Assembly (NCBI GenBank): GCA_963781785.1
Contig: CAWAHD010000005.1
Span: 1,674,001-1,738,000, forward strand
DNA from: CAWAHD01 sp963781785
GTDB taxonomy: Bacteria > Planctomycetota > Planctomycetia > Isosphaerales > Isosphaeraceae
Reading direction: 5' to 3'
DNA length: 64,000 nucleotides
Shown in pieces: positions 12,641 through 22,298 of this stretch (its first letter is position 1; each line of letters starts with the position of its first letter). A program made the translations under genes and the position numbers. The notes under the pieces are model-generated. The model was not told the DNA's origin, did no database searches, and saw only the letters and a program-made list of their open reading frames with translations.

Positions 12641-13477
12641 TCAACCCGCCACGGCCAAGGCCTCGGGCACCTTGACCCCACAGCTCTCGAGCGCCGTCTC
12701 GAACCGCTCCCACGGCACGGCCTTCGATGGAAGGTCGGCGGTCTGCGTGTCCAGCCCGAGGTCGAGGATGTACATGGTCTCTTCATAGTTGGACCGGCGG
12801 TGGGCCGCCCGGCGGCCGGCAATCGCGGCGGCTTGCCTCTGGAACTCATTGGCCATGCTCATCAAGGTCAAGATCCGCTCGCCGTGGACGGCGTGCTCCA
12901 CCTCGATCGCCGAACAATACTCCCAGTTTCGGAATCGGAGCAAGTCATCCCGCCGAATCAAGAGCACCGTCGACAGGAAATGCCCGCCCAGGTACAACGC
13001 TCCGCGCTCAAACACCGGCGCCATGATCCACACGTCGTGCCGGAAGTTCCGTTCCCTCAACTGCCCGCAAACCCAGATGGCCAGCTCCTGGAGCAGGTAA
13101 GACCCCATCTTGCCATCCATCGACACAAGTGGCTGCGACGATTTGGTCTGGCCGGCGCGCAACTGAAATTCGGCCCGCGCGGCCTGGTTGGGAAAGACCG
13201 TCTCCATCGGGTCGCGGCCGCACGACCGGATCCGCAGTACCTCGGTTCCATCAGCGCGGCGGTCGATCACGATCTTCTCGATCGTGAGCACATCCTCCGA
13301 CTCGCCCCGCTCCGCCATCCTGAGCTGGCGATGCCGGCGCCACATCGCCCAGAGCCGTCCTGCCACCACACCCAGCACGAATAGAAGCCCCGTCGCCGCG
13401 ATGCGCAGAATCTCGACGCGCAACGGTGTATTCCAAAGATCCTCGACCCTTAACAGCGTGTTCCAAAAGCTTTCCAT
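12641..13477 (-). CDS. Membrane-anchored hypothetical protein
   Basis: The function is unknown. The 278-residue product has one strong transmembrane segment near residues 24-46 (IAATGLLFVLGVVAGRLW) followed by a basic stretch (MWRRHRQLRM), so the larger part probably faces the cytosol. The C-terminal part has no motif that I recognise. I chose ATG 13477 because the upstream AAAGGAC is a good ribosome binding site at about 9 nt. The open frame upstream to 13765 lacks plausible composition. It diverges from the transglutaminase-like gene across about 235 bp. Confidence 0.6.
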   Translation of the reverse strand: MESFWNTLLRVEDLWNTPLRVEILRIAATGLLFVLGVVAGRLWAMWRRHRQLRMAERGESEDVLTIEKIVIDRRADGTEVLRIRSCGRDPMETVFPNQAARAEFQLRAGQTKSSQPLVSMDGKMGSYLLQELAIWVCGQLRERNFRHDVWIMAPVFERGALYLGGHFLSTVLLIRRDDLLRFRNWEYCSAIEVEHAVHGERILTLMSMANEFQRQAAAIAGRRAAHRRSNYEETMYILDLGLDTQTADLPSKAVPWERFETALESCGVKVPEALAVAG

Positions 13478-13713
13478 GGTTGTTGTCCTTTCGCTCGTGT
13501 ATTCGATCGATCGCCCCATGTCTTCAAGCTTCACCCCCACAACCCTACCGATTTTGCATGCAACCGTGCACAGTGCCTGAAAAATGGCGCCCATTGCGGG
13601 GCCGGGGTGCGCGCTGTATGTTTTCTGGTTGAGCCAAGGAAACGGCGTGGAGCGATCATCTGATTCGCGTGCAGAGCGGCCGCTCGCGCGTTTCGTCCCG
13701 AGGTTCGCCGGCC

Positions 13714-14875
13714 ATGGTTCCTCGCCTTTGTGGTGCGACTTTCGTTGCGTCGATCGTTCTGGCACTCGGATCCGCGGATGCTCAGGATCGCCAGAGCCGC
13801 TCGGCCGGATCGGAACCGGACTATGTCCTGGTCACGACTTCTGCCAAGCGTGTGCACGACCACCTGACCTTTGAGTTCGTCGCTCCCAAGGTCATGGCCA
13901 GGGAATGGGTCGTCTACACCACCCGCCTCCCGGAGCTCGCAGCGCAAACCAAGGTTCGCTCGGCACTGTTTCCCGGCGGCCGGCACGCGCGCGAGTTGAG
14001 CGCTGCGGGGCGACCTGTCCTGGTCGCGAGGATTCCAGTCAAGGGTTCCCGGGGGCGCGATGGGGTGACAGTCCGGGTGGAGTACGAGGCGAACCTCTTC
14101 GCGCGGCGGCTGGTCCGACGTGAGCCCGGGGCCAAGGCGGCGCCCCCGGTTGCTCCGCTCTCACAAAAGGAGCGGCGGTTCGCGCTGGCCAGCGGCCATC
14201 AATTCGACTTTCCGTCTCCATCCTTTCAAGGCTGGCTCGATGCCCACAAGCTGAGGCGAGATTCGGCGGAGGGAGAGACCGACTTTGCCCGCCGCGTTTT
14301 CCTCCAGATCAAGGGCACGTTCCAGCATTTCGAGAACCCCGAGCTGGATCGGGTCGCCTCGCGCGTGTGCAAGGCGGCCCGGTCGGACAGTGGCGGGCTG
14401 TCGATCGTCTTCGCCTCGGCCCTGCGCGCTAATGGCATCCCCGCGCATCTTGAGCGGCCGCTGGGCGCGCAATTCCGAGCCCGGCCATAACGCTGCCGAC
14501 AATCCGCACGTGAAGGCCGAGTTCTTCGCCACCGGAGTCGGCTGGGTCCCGGTCGATCTCGGCTCGGCCGTCACTCGCGACGAATCGTCGGAAGGACTCG
14601 GGTTCTTCGGAACCGACAATGCCGATTTCCTAGTCATGCACTTCGACACCGACCTGGAATTCGATACCGTCTTCTTCGGGCGAAAGACGGTGGAATTTGT
14701 TCGGGCTCCCGCGTTCTGGGTCACGGGCGACGGCTACCTCGGCGATTTCAAGCTGCTCGTGAGCTCCAAGATCCAGACCGAGCCGATTCATCTGTCCGGG
14801 CCAATCGCGAATCCGGGCGCCCGGCAGCCTGGGCCCGGGGGGTTGAGTCAAGAACGACAAGAATGCGGCCCGTGA
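13714..14875 (+). CDS. Secreted transglutaminase-like protein with Ser at the usual Cys position (one apparent frameshift)
   Basis: A signal peptide is clear (MVPRLCGATFVASIVLALGSADA). After about 200 residues comes a transglutaminase-like core: a segment normally reading D-C-G-G-L-S here reads SDSGGLS (AGT codon at about 14390), followed by FASALRANGIPA. After a frame change near 14450 it continues with HVKAEFFATGVGWVPVD, supplying the His and Asp, and then VDTVFFGRKTVEFV and a tail. Family members act as papain-fold hydrolases or transferases, or are inactive. The Cys-to-Ser change, one base from TGT, would reduce or abolish activity if real. Total length is about 387 residues. It is adjacent to two unknown membrane proteins. 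Confidence 0.72.
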
Positions 14876-14936
14876 TCGCGCCGTTGCCGACATCGCCAAT
14901 CGTGATTCGATGTCGGCCGGACGCCAGCGGCGCCAC

Positions 14937-16012
14937 TCAGAATGAGCGGGTCGTGAAGTCACCGTTGGATGTGTCGAGGTGTCGGCGCCCGAGTACCGGA
15001 TCGAGCTTGTCGTCGTCACGGTCAGGGCCGGTGCTGTAGAACAGAGCGTCATCGTCGGCCTTGCCAAAGAGGAGCGGCTTGCCGGAATAGGGGTCCACGG
15101 GTATGGATTTGAGGTACGAGGGAACCAGAGCCTCAGGCGCCTGTGGAAACCCATGGTGGTCGAGCCAGTAGGCCCTCAGTGCCAGGGCGGCGATCAAGAG
15201 CCGGCGACTGGCGTCGTGCCGCCTTTGCACGCTTTCGAGAGCCGATGCGGCCTTTGTTTTCTCCTTGGCCAGCATGCCGCTCAACATCATCGAGGCTCGT
15301 GCCGCGACACCCATTTTGTTGAGGTTGAAATCCATGACCCGGTGCTCGAGGTGGATGGCGTTGCCGACCGGTTCGCGATCCTTGTCGAGTGTTTCGAGGA
15401 TCTCGACCAAGCGCCGGCAGTCGGGGGCGCTCAACTGGGTGTGGAGGTCGCGCAACAGCCGGAAGCCCATCGCCTGGACGGCGATGCTGACCATGTACTG
15501 TAGCATCGGGACGTGATGGCTCATTGCTGCGCCCAGGCGTAACAGGTCGACGTCTGCCCGAATGGCGGCATCGGATTGTTTCTGGAGCTCGGCCAGGCGT
15601 CCTTCGGCGAAGAGAGCACGCGCAAGCCCACTCCGGACCAACCCCGTGTTGTGCATCGAGGTCTTCATCATCTCATCCAGGTCGAGAACGACAGGAACCT
15701 GAAACGGCAGGGCGAGACCCGAGCGGCCGCGCTCGATCCCTTCACGTGACGCGTCCACGACCGCCTTGAGTGTCGCTTCGTCGGCCGTGGACAGATCGAC
15801 TCGGTTGAAAGCGGAGATTCTCTTCTCGATGTCGCGCGCGCGGCGAGCGCGTCATCATACCCGTTGGGGCTGGGGATCCTGGGCAATTCCTCGGGCCGCC
15901 CTGCGGCGCGGCCGAGCCACACCAATAGGCCCAGCGCGATTGCGGCAAACCCCACCACGATGCCAAGTAACCGGAACCTGACCCGCACCGTTCGACCGCC
16001 GCCACTGGCCAT
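14937..16012 (-). CDS. Membrane-anchored hypothetical protein of planctomycete type (one apparent frameshift)
   Basis: The N-terminus is a signal anchor (RFRLLGIVVGFAAIALGLLVWLG truncated here to its core VGFAAIALGLLVWL). A periplasmic region follows, with long helices (LARALFAEGRLAELQKQSDAA, LVEILETLDKDREP) and a C-terminal segment with DPYSGKPLLFGK and YSTGPDRDDD. The latter resembles the C-terminal signature of prepilin-like and related planctomycetal surface proteins. The frame changes near 15835, where joining gives a continuous helix. ATG 16012 has GAGGG at about 9 nt. The function is unknown. It converges on the transglutaminase-like gene with a 61-bp gap. Confidence 0.6.
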
Positions 16013-16240
16013 CGCGAGATCCCTCAGGATGTCATCATCAGAAGAGCACCGCTGACTGTGGATCTTCGTATTTCAGAGGTCTTTATTTCGAGTGCAGCCT
16101 GGATCTCAAATACGGCGATTCGCCGAGCCCGGTGCGGCGACCGCTCAACCAACCTCTCCGCGATGCCTGTTGATGTAGTCGATCGCGTCCCCGATGCTTT
16201 TCAGGGGCCAATCGTGCACCGCAGCGGCTGGTGCAGCCAC

Positions 16241-16873
16241 TCAATTGCCGCTCAAAACAGCCATCTTTGACTTCATGTCTTGGTAAAGCTTATCGAATGT
16301 TATGCAGTGCAACTTTCGGCTGCAGACGACCACTTGCTCGCTGCGCCACGTCAGGCGCTGCCTCAAGGAGGGGTCAGCGATGAACTTGTCCCGGCCAATC
16401 ACCAGCAGACGGATATACTGAATCTCGCCAACGCCAAATCGTTGTACGTAAGGATTTGTATTCTTCTGATTTTCCAACCAGAGCAGCCAATCGATGATCT
16501 GGCTGCACCCATGTTCAAATCGGTCCGACCAGTCCAGCGTGGCCTTCTTGCCCGTTCTCTTGAAAATGCTATCCTTCGCGGCGTTCTCGAACTCGATGAA
16601 GCAATACTGATGAGATTGAGAATCGCCGACAGCGACGTCGGCCGTATGATCGCCGAATATGTCGAACTCCGTGGCAACGCGGTCCAGATTCGCGATTTGC
16701 GGATTGTAAATGCCCATGAGCAACATCAACTGCTCGTGGGCGGCGAAGAATGGAAGAATGTCGTCCCGCTCTTTCAGCTCTGGCCTGAACGGGTCATTGA
16801 GCAGAAGAGCGAATTCCTTGAGCTCTCGCCTCGCTTGTTTTCGGCTGAAACTGACCGCTCTGAATTGCTTCAT
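16241..16873 (-). CDS. DUF4263 (Shedu-like nuclease) domain protein
   Basis: The 210-residue product matches my memory of the DUF4263/Shedu family. It has an acidic DVAVGDSQSH turn, then the strand CFIEFENAAKDSIF, then RFEHGCSQIIDWLLWLENQKN, then the strand YIRLLVIGRD, ending with VVCSRKLHCITFDKLYQDM. In the PD-(D/E)xK fold the second strand normally supplies E-x-K; here it reads E-F-E, so the lysine is missing or displaced. Shedu proteins are single-gene anti-phage nucleases. The start overlaps the stop of the ParE-like gene by 4 nt (ATGA), showing a two-gene operon. The family call is moderately sure; nuclease activity is inference. Confidence 0.65.
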   Translation of the reverse strand: MKQFRAVSFSRKQARRELKEFALLLNDPFRPELKERDDILPFFAAHEQLMLLMGIYNPQIANLDRVATEFDIFGDHTADVAVGDSQSHQYCFIEFENAAKDSIFKRTGKKATLDWSDRFEHGCSQIIDWLLWLENQKNTNPYVQRFGVGEIQYIRLLVIGRDKFIADPSLRQRLTWRSEQVVVCSRKLHCITFDKLYQDMKSKMAVLSGN

Positions 16874-17241
16874 AGAGGGGTTGGCGCTGAGCTCGACTGC
16901 CTCAACGTCTCCGTTTTCTTCAGCGAATTGGTGCGACCTGGCTTCTTCTTCGCGCCGTATCGCCTAAGGATTGCCTCCCCCATAAGATCCAGAACCTCAA
17001 TGTCGTCGCCCGTGACCTGATAGATGATGCTCAAATCGGTTGGGACGCTGAGAGCATAGACCGACCTCTTCTTGGAGATTGTCTCAACCTTGTCGCGATC
17101 CGCCGCGTAGGCAAGGAAATGGTCCCGATCGCGGATGACCTTGCCCACCGCTTTCTGCTGCCTTTTATCCAGTGCATCGAGCGCGATCGCGACTCGCCCG
17201 TCGACGTGATACTTGCTCGGGGATTTCTTGGTCATCGCCAC
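16870..17241 (-). CDS. ParE/RelE-superfamily toxin-like protein
   Basis: The product is about 123 residues. A helical N-terminal half (ALDALDKRQQKAVGKVIRDR) is followed by the beta-sheet core that marks the ParE/RelE fold: YALSVPTDLSIIYQVTGDDIEVLDLM. The basic tail (RRYGAKKKPGRTNSLKK) is typical of RNA-binding members. No antitoxin gene is visible on either side; instead the next gene, overlapping by 4 nt, is the DUF4263 protein. The start may be GTG 17241 or ATG 17235; AGAGG lies upstream. A 31-bp inverted repeat 46-76 nt upstream of the start is a candidate autoregulatory site. It could be a stand-alone toxin or a domain repurposed to control or guide its partner. Confidence 0.62.
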   Translation of the reverse strand: MAMTKKSPSKYHVDGRVAIALDALDKRQQKAVGKVIRDRDHFLAYAADRDKVETISKKRSVYALSVPTDLSIIYQVTGDDIEVLDLMGEAILRRYGAKKKPGRTNSLKKTETLRQSSSAPTPL

Positions 17242-17286
17242 GGCGGCCTCTGTTCTCGTGAAATTGTGCTAACGGCACTCCACCAT

Positions 17287-17317
17287 CGCCTGATTGCATT
17301 GTACCGCAAATCAGGCG
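17287..17317. promoter_or_regulatory. Inverted repeat upstream of the ParE-like/DUF4263 operon
   Basis: Perfect 9-bp arms CGCCTGATT and AATCAGGCG are separated by 13 bp. On the minus strand the spacer contains TACAAT, a plausible -10 element, although I see no good -35. The position 46-76 nt before the operon start suits an operator. The LRR gene lies 170 bp away on the other side, so it could instead serve that gene. Confidence 0.45.
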
Positions 17318-17488
17318 AGTTCGGGGAGGCGGTCGAGGTTGATCGCGGAATGGGGCTGCAACATGAATACATGGATCACTACCAATCTCTCGGCGGTTGA
17401 TTCGTCGAACCGACCGGGTTCTTGGTATGATCTGGGCCGCAGGAGTGATTCCGCGCGAAGACGTCCGCAATCCCTGAGGGTTGCCACC

Positions 17489-18218
17489 ATGCCGGCCGGA
17501 CCGGTTTCGCATTCCTGGCAGAGATACTTGCGGTTCCGTGTGCGTGGGCTGATCGTTCTAGTGCTCGTGATCGGTGTTTGGCTCGGCTGGATGGTGCGAA
17601 GCGCGCATCCAGCGTGAGGCGGTGGCGGCGATCGAGCATGCGGGGGGCCTCGTTTTTTACGACTTCGATGCACCCGGAGCGTCTCCGCGGAATACGCTTT
17701 CGGGCTGGAAGAAGTGGATCGGAGAATGGTTCGGGAACGATTATGTCGGCCACGTCGATTCCGTCCAACTCAGCGCATGCGGCAAGCAGGCGGATTGGCA
17801 GCGCGCCGTTGACCGTCTGGGCGATCTCGACCAGGCTCGGTTCATCAACCTGACGGGAACTTCCGTCACGGACGACGTTCTTGCACAACTGGACGGCATG
17901 AATTGTCTCGAAGAACTGCTGCTCCAATACGCGCAGATCAGCGACTCTGGCTTGGCCCACGTACGAAACCTCAGGAGCCTTAGAACGCTTTGGATCTCTG
18001 GCCCTGGCACAGGCGACGAGAGGTTGAGACACCTCAGCGGACTGACGAATCTTAAGCGACTGATGCTTCCTTGGCGTACTGGAATCACCGACGCCGGGCT
18101 CGCGCATCTGAAGGGGCTGACCAACCTGTCCCTGCTCAACCTGACCGGTACTTCCGTCTCCGACGCCGGTGTGAAAGAGCTACAACAGGCGCTACCAAGC
18201 CTGACGATCGTTCGTTGA
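17489..18218 (+). CDS. Leucine-rich-repeat protein with N-terminal membrane anchor (one apparent frameshift)
   Basis: The N-terminus has the planctomycetal anchor pattern RYLRFRVRGLIVLVLVIGVW followed by LGW. A frame change near 17605 (one base missing in the repeated GCGCGC) restores SARIQREAVAAIEHAGG. Leucine-rich repeats of about 24 residues follow (LDGMNCLEELLLQYAQISD, LAHLKGLTNLSLLNLTGT, SDAGVKEL), ending in LPSLTIVR. The product is about 243 residues. ATG 17489 is preceded by GAGGG. Such proteins are numerous in planctomycetes and probably display the LRR arc outside the cytoplasmic membrane for protein binding; the ligand is unknown. Confidence 0.75.
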
Positions 18219-18285
18219 GTTCAATGCCCATTTTCACGAACTTGAATCGTCCCTGCCGCATGACCAGTCGCCGGGAGGTCTGAAC

Positions 18286-19221
18286 ATGAGCGCGGTTCGT
18301 GCAGCGGTGGTGCAGGCAGCCCCGGTCGCGTTCGACCGGGAAGCCACCTTGGAGAAGGCGCAGGCCCTGATCGCCGAGGCCGCCCGCGGCGGCGCTCAGC
18401 TCATTGTCTTTCCGGAAGCGTTTGTGTCCGGCTACCCGCGCGGCCTCGATTTCGGCGCCCGGGTCGGGTCTCGGACACCCGAAGGCCGCGAAATGTTCCG
18501 CCGCTACTGGGAAAGCTCCGTCGACGTTCCGGGCCCAGCCACAGACCTTCTCGCCAGGGCGGTGCGCCAGGCCGGCGCTTTCCTCGTCATCGGCGTGATC
18601 GAGCGCGACGGAGGAACGCTCTATTGCTCGGTGCTGTTCTTCACGCCCGAGGGCGCTCTCCTCGGAAAACACCGCAAGCTGATGCCCACCGCCGCCGAGC
18701 GGCTGGTTTGGGGTTACGGCGACGGATCGACCATGCCCGTCTTTGACACCAAGATCGGCCGATTGGGCGCGGTGATCTGCTGGGAAAACTACATGCCGCT
18801 CTTGCGAATGCACATGTATGCGCAAGGCATCCAACTTTACTGCGCCCCGACGGCCGACGACCGCGAAACCTGGCTTGCGACCTTGCGCCATATCGCACTC
18901 GAGGGCCGATGCTTCGTCCTGGGCTGCAATCAGCATGCCCTCCGGAGCGACTACCCGGCCGACTATCCCGCTTTGCTCGGGGATGAGCCAGCATTGGTCA
19001 TGTCGCGGGGCGGAAGCTGCGTGATCGATCCGCTCGGACGGGTTCTCGCCGGGCCGAATCGAGACGGGCCGGCCATCCTGACCGCTGACCTGGATCTTGA
19101 TGAGATCGCGCGCGGCAAGTTCGACTTCGATGTGGTTGGCCATTACGCCCGGCCGGACGTATTCCGGCTGGTGGTCAACGAATCGGCGACGCCCCCGGTG
19201 GTCCGGGAGAACGCTACTTGA
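18286..19221 (+). CDS. Nitrilase (carbon-nitrogen hydrolase family)
   Basis: The product is 311 residues with the full catalytic set: Glu44 in FPEAF, Lys131 in KHRKLMPT and Cys165 in ICWENYMP. ICWENYMP and HRKLMPT are characteristic of the true nitrilase branch (nitrile to carboxylate plus ammonia), rather than amidases or beta-ureidopropionases. GNRDG..ILTADLDLDEI near the end closes the alpha-beta-beta-alpha fold. GGGAGGT at 18273-18279 precedes ATG 18286. The end overlaps the convergent TPR gene by 8 bp. The natural substrate is not deducible; arylaceto- or aliphatic nitriles are usual. The gene is complete and undisturbed. Confidence 0.88.
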   Translation: MSAVRAAVVQAAPVAFDREATLEKAQALIAEAARGGAQLIVFPEAFVSGYPRGLDFGARVGSRTPEGREMFRRYWESSVDVPGPATDLLARAVRQAGAFLVIGVIERDGGTLYCSVLFFTPEGALLGKHRKLMPTAAERLVWGYGDGSTMPVFDTKIGRLGAVICWENYMPLLRMHMYAQGIQLYCAPTADDRETWLATLRHIALEGRCFVLGCNQHALRSDYPADYPALLGDEPALVMSRGGSCVIDPLGRVLAGPNRDGPAILTADLDLDEIARGKFDFDVVGHYARPDVFRLVVNESATPPVVRENAT

Positions 19222-19993
19222 ATCCCCTGAGCTTATTCTCCGCCCGATCGGCCCGGGCACGGGCCTCCTTGGTCGCAACCGTGTCACGGATCGTCAGTGC
19301 GCGTGCCTGGCACTTCTGGGCTTCGTCGACGCGTTTCATCTTCGTGAGCAAGATGGCGTACTGCTCGACCATGTCGGCAAGGTCGAGGTTCTCGTCCGGG
19401 TGGTTGCGCTCCAGGATGGCGATGGCACGCTGGTAGAGCGGGTCAGCCAGCGTGAACTTGCCCTGCTCGCGGTAAACGAGTGCCAGGCGGTCGAGCGTGA
19501 AAAGCGTATTGACGTGACCAGGTACGAGATCTTTTTCCTGGAGCGACAAAGCCCGGACCAGAAGCGGCTCGGCGTCGGAATAATGCTTCTGGCCCACATG
19601 GATCAGGGCGAGCGTGAACAGGCACTGGAAGACGGCGTCGTCGCTCGCCTTCTTGTCGGCCTCGCGAACCGAAAGTGCCCACCTCGCCAGAGGCTCCGCC
19701 TCGGCGTACCGCTCTTCGTAATAGAGGACGCGGGCCAGGTCGCAGTAGGTCCGTGCCATCAGCCGCCGGTTCGCGGGGGCATACGGCTTTATTTCCTTGA
19801 TGGCCATGTGAAACTTCTCTTCGGCCCGGCCGTAATACCCCTTGTCGAGATCGGCCCAGCCTCGTTCGATGTACCACATCCAGGTGTCCAGAGATCGCAG
19901 AGGGACGTCCTGAGCGCCCGCGAGCCCAACCCCAAGCGAAGGCCCGATAAAGAGTCCCGCCAGCACCGAGAGGAAGAACGTCGAGCGTCTCAT
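19214..19993 (-). CDS. Secreted tetratricopeptide-repeat protein
   Basis: The 259-residue product begins with a signal peptide (RRSTFFLSVLAGLFIGPSLG up to AGAQ). It is then built of TPR units: YCDLARVLYYEERYAEAEPL, FTLALIHVGQKHYSDAEPLL, LDRLALVYREQGKFTLADPL, and a last helix pair with LTKMKRVDEAQK. ATG 19993 was chosen because it precedes the signal peptide exactly; the open frame upstream to 20062 is basic and unlike a leader. TPR arrays mediate protein-protein contacts; the partner is unknown. It converges on the nitrilase gene with an 8-bp overlap. Confidence 0.8.
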   Translation of the reverse strand: MRRSTFFLSVLAGLFIGPSLGVGLAGAQDVPLRSLDTWMWYIERGWADLDKGYYGRAEEKFHMAIKEIKPYAPANRRLMARTYCDLARVLYYEERYAEAEPLARWALSVREADKKASDDAVFQCLFTLALIHVGQKHYSDAEPLLVRALSLQEKDLVPGHVNTLFTLDRLALVYREQGKFTLADPLYQRAIAILERNHPDENLDLADMVEQYAILLTKMKRVDEAQKCQARALTIRDTVATKEARARADRAENKLRGFK

Positions 19994-20266
19994 TGGATGG
20001 CTTCCCCGATACGGTTTCACCGTCGTCTTTTCTTTTCTAACTCGTTCATCGAGGCGTGACAAGGCGCGGGGAGCCGATCGAGAAACCGGATCCTGGCGCG
20101 GCCGCCAACTCTTTCCCCTTTGAGTGCGCCGGCTCGACGGCTATAAAAGTATGTCCGAGCCGAACGGCGGGCCTCCAGGGCGGATCGACAGAAAGGGCGA
20201 AGCGTCAGCCGATCGGCCCGAGGATTGCAAGAGATTCCGCGGGTACCCGTGCAAGGAAATCTGGAA

Positions 20267-21503
20267 ATGCTGACATTCGCCTGGCGAAACCTGATCACCC
20301 GGCCCACGCGAACCTTCCTGGCGATCCTGGGACTGACGATCCCGATCCTGGCGATCCTGGGACTGTTCAGCCTGACTCACGGGATCCGCACGCTAATGGG
20401 CAACACGCTGGCAAAGATGAACGGGCTGATGGTGATGCGCGCAACTCGCCTGCGCCGGTGTTCAGCGACTTGCCCGCCAGCATGCTGGACGACCTTCGAA
20501 AAATCCCGGGCTCACGGATCGTGGCGCCGGAGGTCTGGAAGATCTGCCCGCCCATCGAGGGCCGCAATCTGCTGGCAACCGCGGCCACCAAGTTTCTCAC
20601 CGCGAAAGGCTCGGACCGGTTCAGCACGTTCGCCGAGTCGATCATGCTCGAAGGGCAATCGCTTCCCGAACACCTTCATCTCAAGAGTGGCGTCTATGAA
20701 CAAGGCATCCTGCCGCCGGAAAAAGGGGGCGGCCGATTCCTGAACGAAGACGACGTGGGCAAGCCCAACGTTCTGATCAGCACCAAGATCGCCCGCGACT
20801 ATCCCGGCGAGGGGGGCGCGGCCAAGAAAGTCGGCGACACGATCCGGATCGGAGGAAAGCCGTGTCAGATCATCGGCATCTACGAAACGGGCTCGCTCTT
20901 GATCGACACCACCGTCGTGATGGAGATCACGGCCGCCCGACAGCTTCTCAATGTCGATAAGACCTATGTCTCCACCTATTACGTCGAGCCCGATTCGGAG
21001 ACCGACCTCAAGGACTTGAACGAACGGATCACCCGTGCGCTTGACGACGTGCAAGTGCGGAACATGTCGAGCTTCAACCTCGAGGTGAGCGATATCATGG
21101 GCAAGCTCGACCTGTTCCTGCTCTTGACGGTCGGACTGGCGCTCTTGGTCGGCGGGGTGGGGATCGCCAACACGATGCTCATGAGTGCGATGGAGCGGTT
21201 TGTGGAATTCGGAGTCATGCGGGCCAATGGTTGGACCCGCCGGAATGTGCTGGGGCTGGTGACCGCGGAAAGCGCACTCCTGGGCGTGCTATCCGGCGTC
21301 ATCGGGGCGATCCTGGCGTTCGCGGGAGTTGAGATCCTCAACTCGCTTTTGGCGCATACGAGCTGCGGCTGGAGCTCACCACCGGCCTGGTCGCCGCGAG
21401 CGTCGTCACGGCGATCGTGATCGCCGCACTGGCCGGGCTCTACCCCGCCTGGCGGGCATCGCGGATGACCCCCATGGACGCGATCCGCAGCGAAGCCTCT
21501 TGA
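20267..21503 (+). CDS. ABC transporter permease, MacB/FtsX type (two apparent frameshifts)
   Basis: The N-terminal membrane helix (WRNLITRPTRTFLAILGL) is followed by a periplasmic MacB-core domain (GDTIRIGGKPCQIIGIYETG) and three C-terminal helices: LFLLLTVGLALLVGG, LLGVLSGVIGAILAF and VVTAIVIAALAGLYPAW. The FtsX hallmark ends with RASRMTPMDAIR. Frame changes occur near 20440 and 21360. ATG 20267 has AAGGA at 9 nt. The ATPase follows 96 bp downstream. This type of permease does not translocate across the bilayer but transmits mechanical force for lipoprotein release or substrate extrusion. The substrate is unknown. Confidence 0.82.
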
Positions 21504-21599
21504 ACTGGACAAGGCGGTGGCGTCTGGCTGCCCGCCCGTGAGTCAATGAGTGAGTGAGCGACGGACCAAAAGGCAGTTTCCCTGACGCTGGAGCCCTGG

Positions 21600-22298
21600 A
21601 TGATCCGCGTGTCGGAAGTTCGCAAGACATTCAAGAGCGGCGAAGAAGACGTCCATGCACTGCGCGGGGTGTCCTTTGAGGTGCCGCCATCGAGCTTCTT
21701 CTTCATCGTTGGTCCGTCCGGCTCGGGCAAGAGCACCTTGCTCTATCTCATGGGCGCGCTCGACAACCCGACTTCCGGTACCATCCTGATCGATGGCGAG
21801 GACATAACGAGTATGAGCGAGGTGGAGCAAGACGCTGTCCGCCGCCGCAAGCTCGGCTTCATCTTTCAACAGTTCAACTTGATCCCGAACCTGACGGCCG
21901 TGGGCAATGTGCTGCTCCCGTTCATTCCGCTGGGGCTAACGTCCGAGCTGGAAGCCAGGGCCCAGGACCTGTTGCGCCAGGTCGGCCTGGGCCATCGGCT
22001 CGGCCACAAGCCGGCAAAGCTCTCGGGGGGCCAGCAGCAGCGCGTGGCCATCGCCCGGGCCTTGATCAAGGATCCGACCGTGCTCCTGGCCGACGAGCCG
22101 ACCGGCAACCTCGACAGCAAGGGGGGCGACGAGATCTTCAGCCTGCTGCGCGAGCAACAGGAGAAACGCGGCTGCACCCTGGTCGTCGTCACTCACGACC
22201 GCCGGTTCATTCGCGATTCAGACCACGTGCTCGAGATCCAGGACGGACTGATCACCGGCGGCAGCCCGGCGACGATCGGGACCGTGCACCACGGCTGA
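21600..22298 (+). CDS. ABC transporter ATP-binding protein, LolD/MacB type
   Basis: The intact 232-residue ATPase has Walker A GPSGSGKST near residues 38-46, a Q-loop (FIFQQFNLIPNLTA), the signature LSGGQQQRVAIARAL near 142, Walker B VLLADEPTGNLDS near 161 and the switch His in VVVTHDRRF. QFNLIPNLTA and EPTGNLDS are typical of the MacB/LolD/FtsE group, agreeing with the permease immediately upstream. The two form one transporter, probably as a permease dimer with two copies of this subunit. No membrane-fusion partner is adjacent, unlike the MacAB system at 59.8-63.7 kb. Confidence 0.92.
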   Translation: MIRVSEVRKTFKSGEEDVHALRGVSFEVPPSSFFFIVGPSGSGKSTLLYLMGALDNPTSGTILIDGEDITSMSEVEQDAVRRRKLGFIFQQFNLIPNLTAVGNVLLPFIPLGLTSELEARAQDLLRQVGLGHRLGHKPAKLSGGQQQRVAIARALIKDPTVLLADEPTGNLDSKGGDEIFSLLREQQEKRGCTLVVVTHDRRFIRDSDHVLEIQDGLITGGSPATIGTVHHG

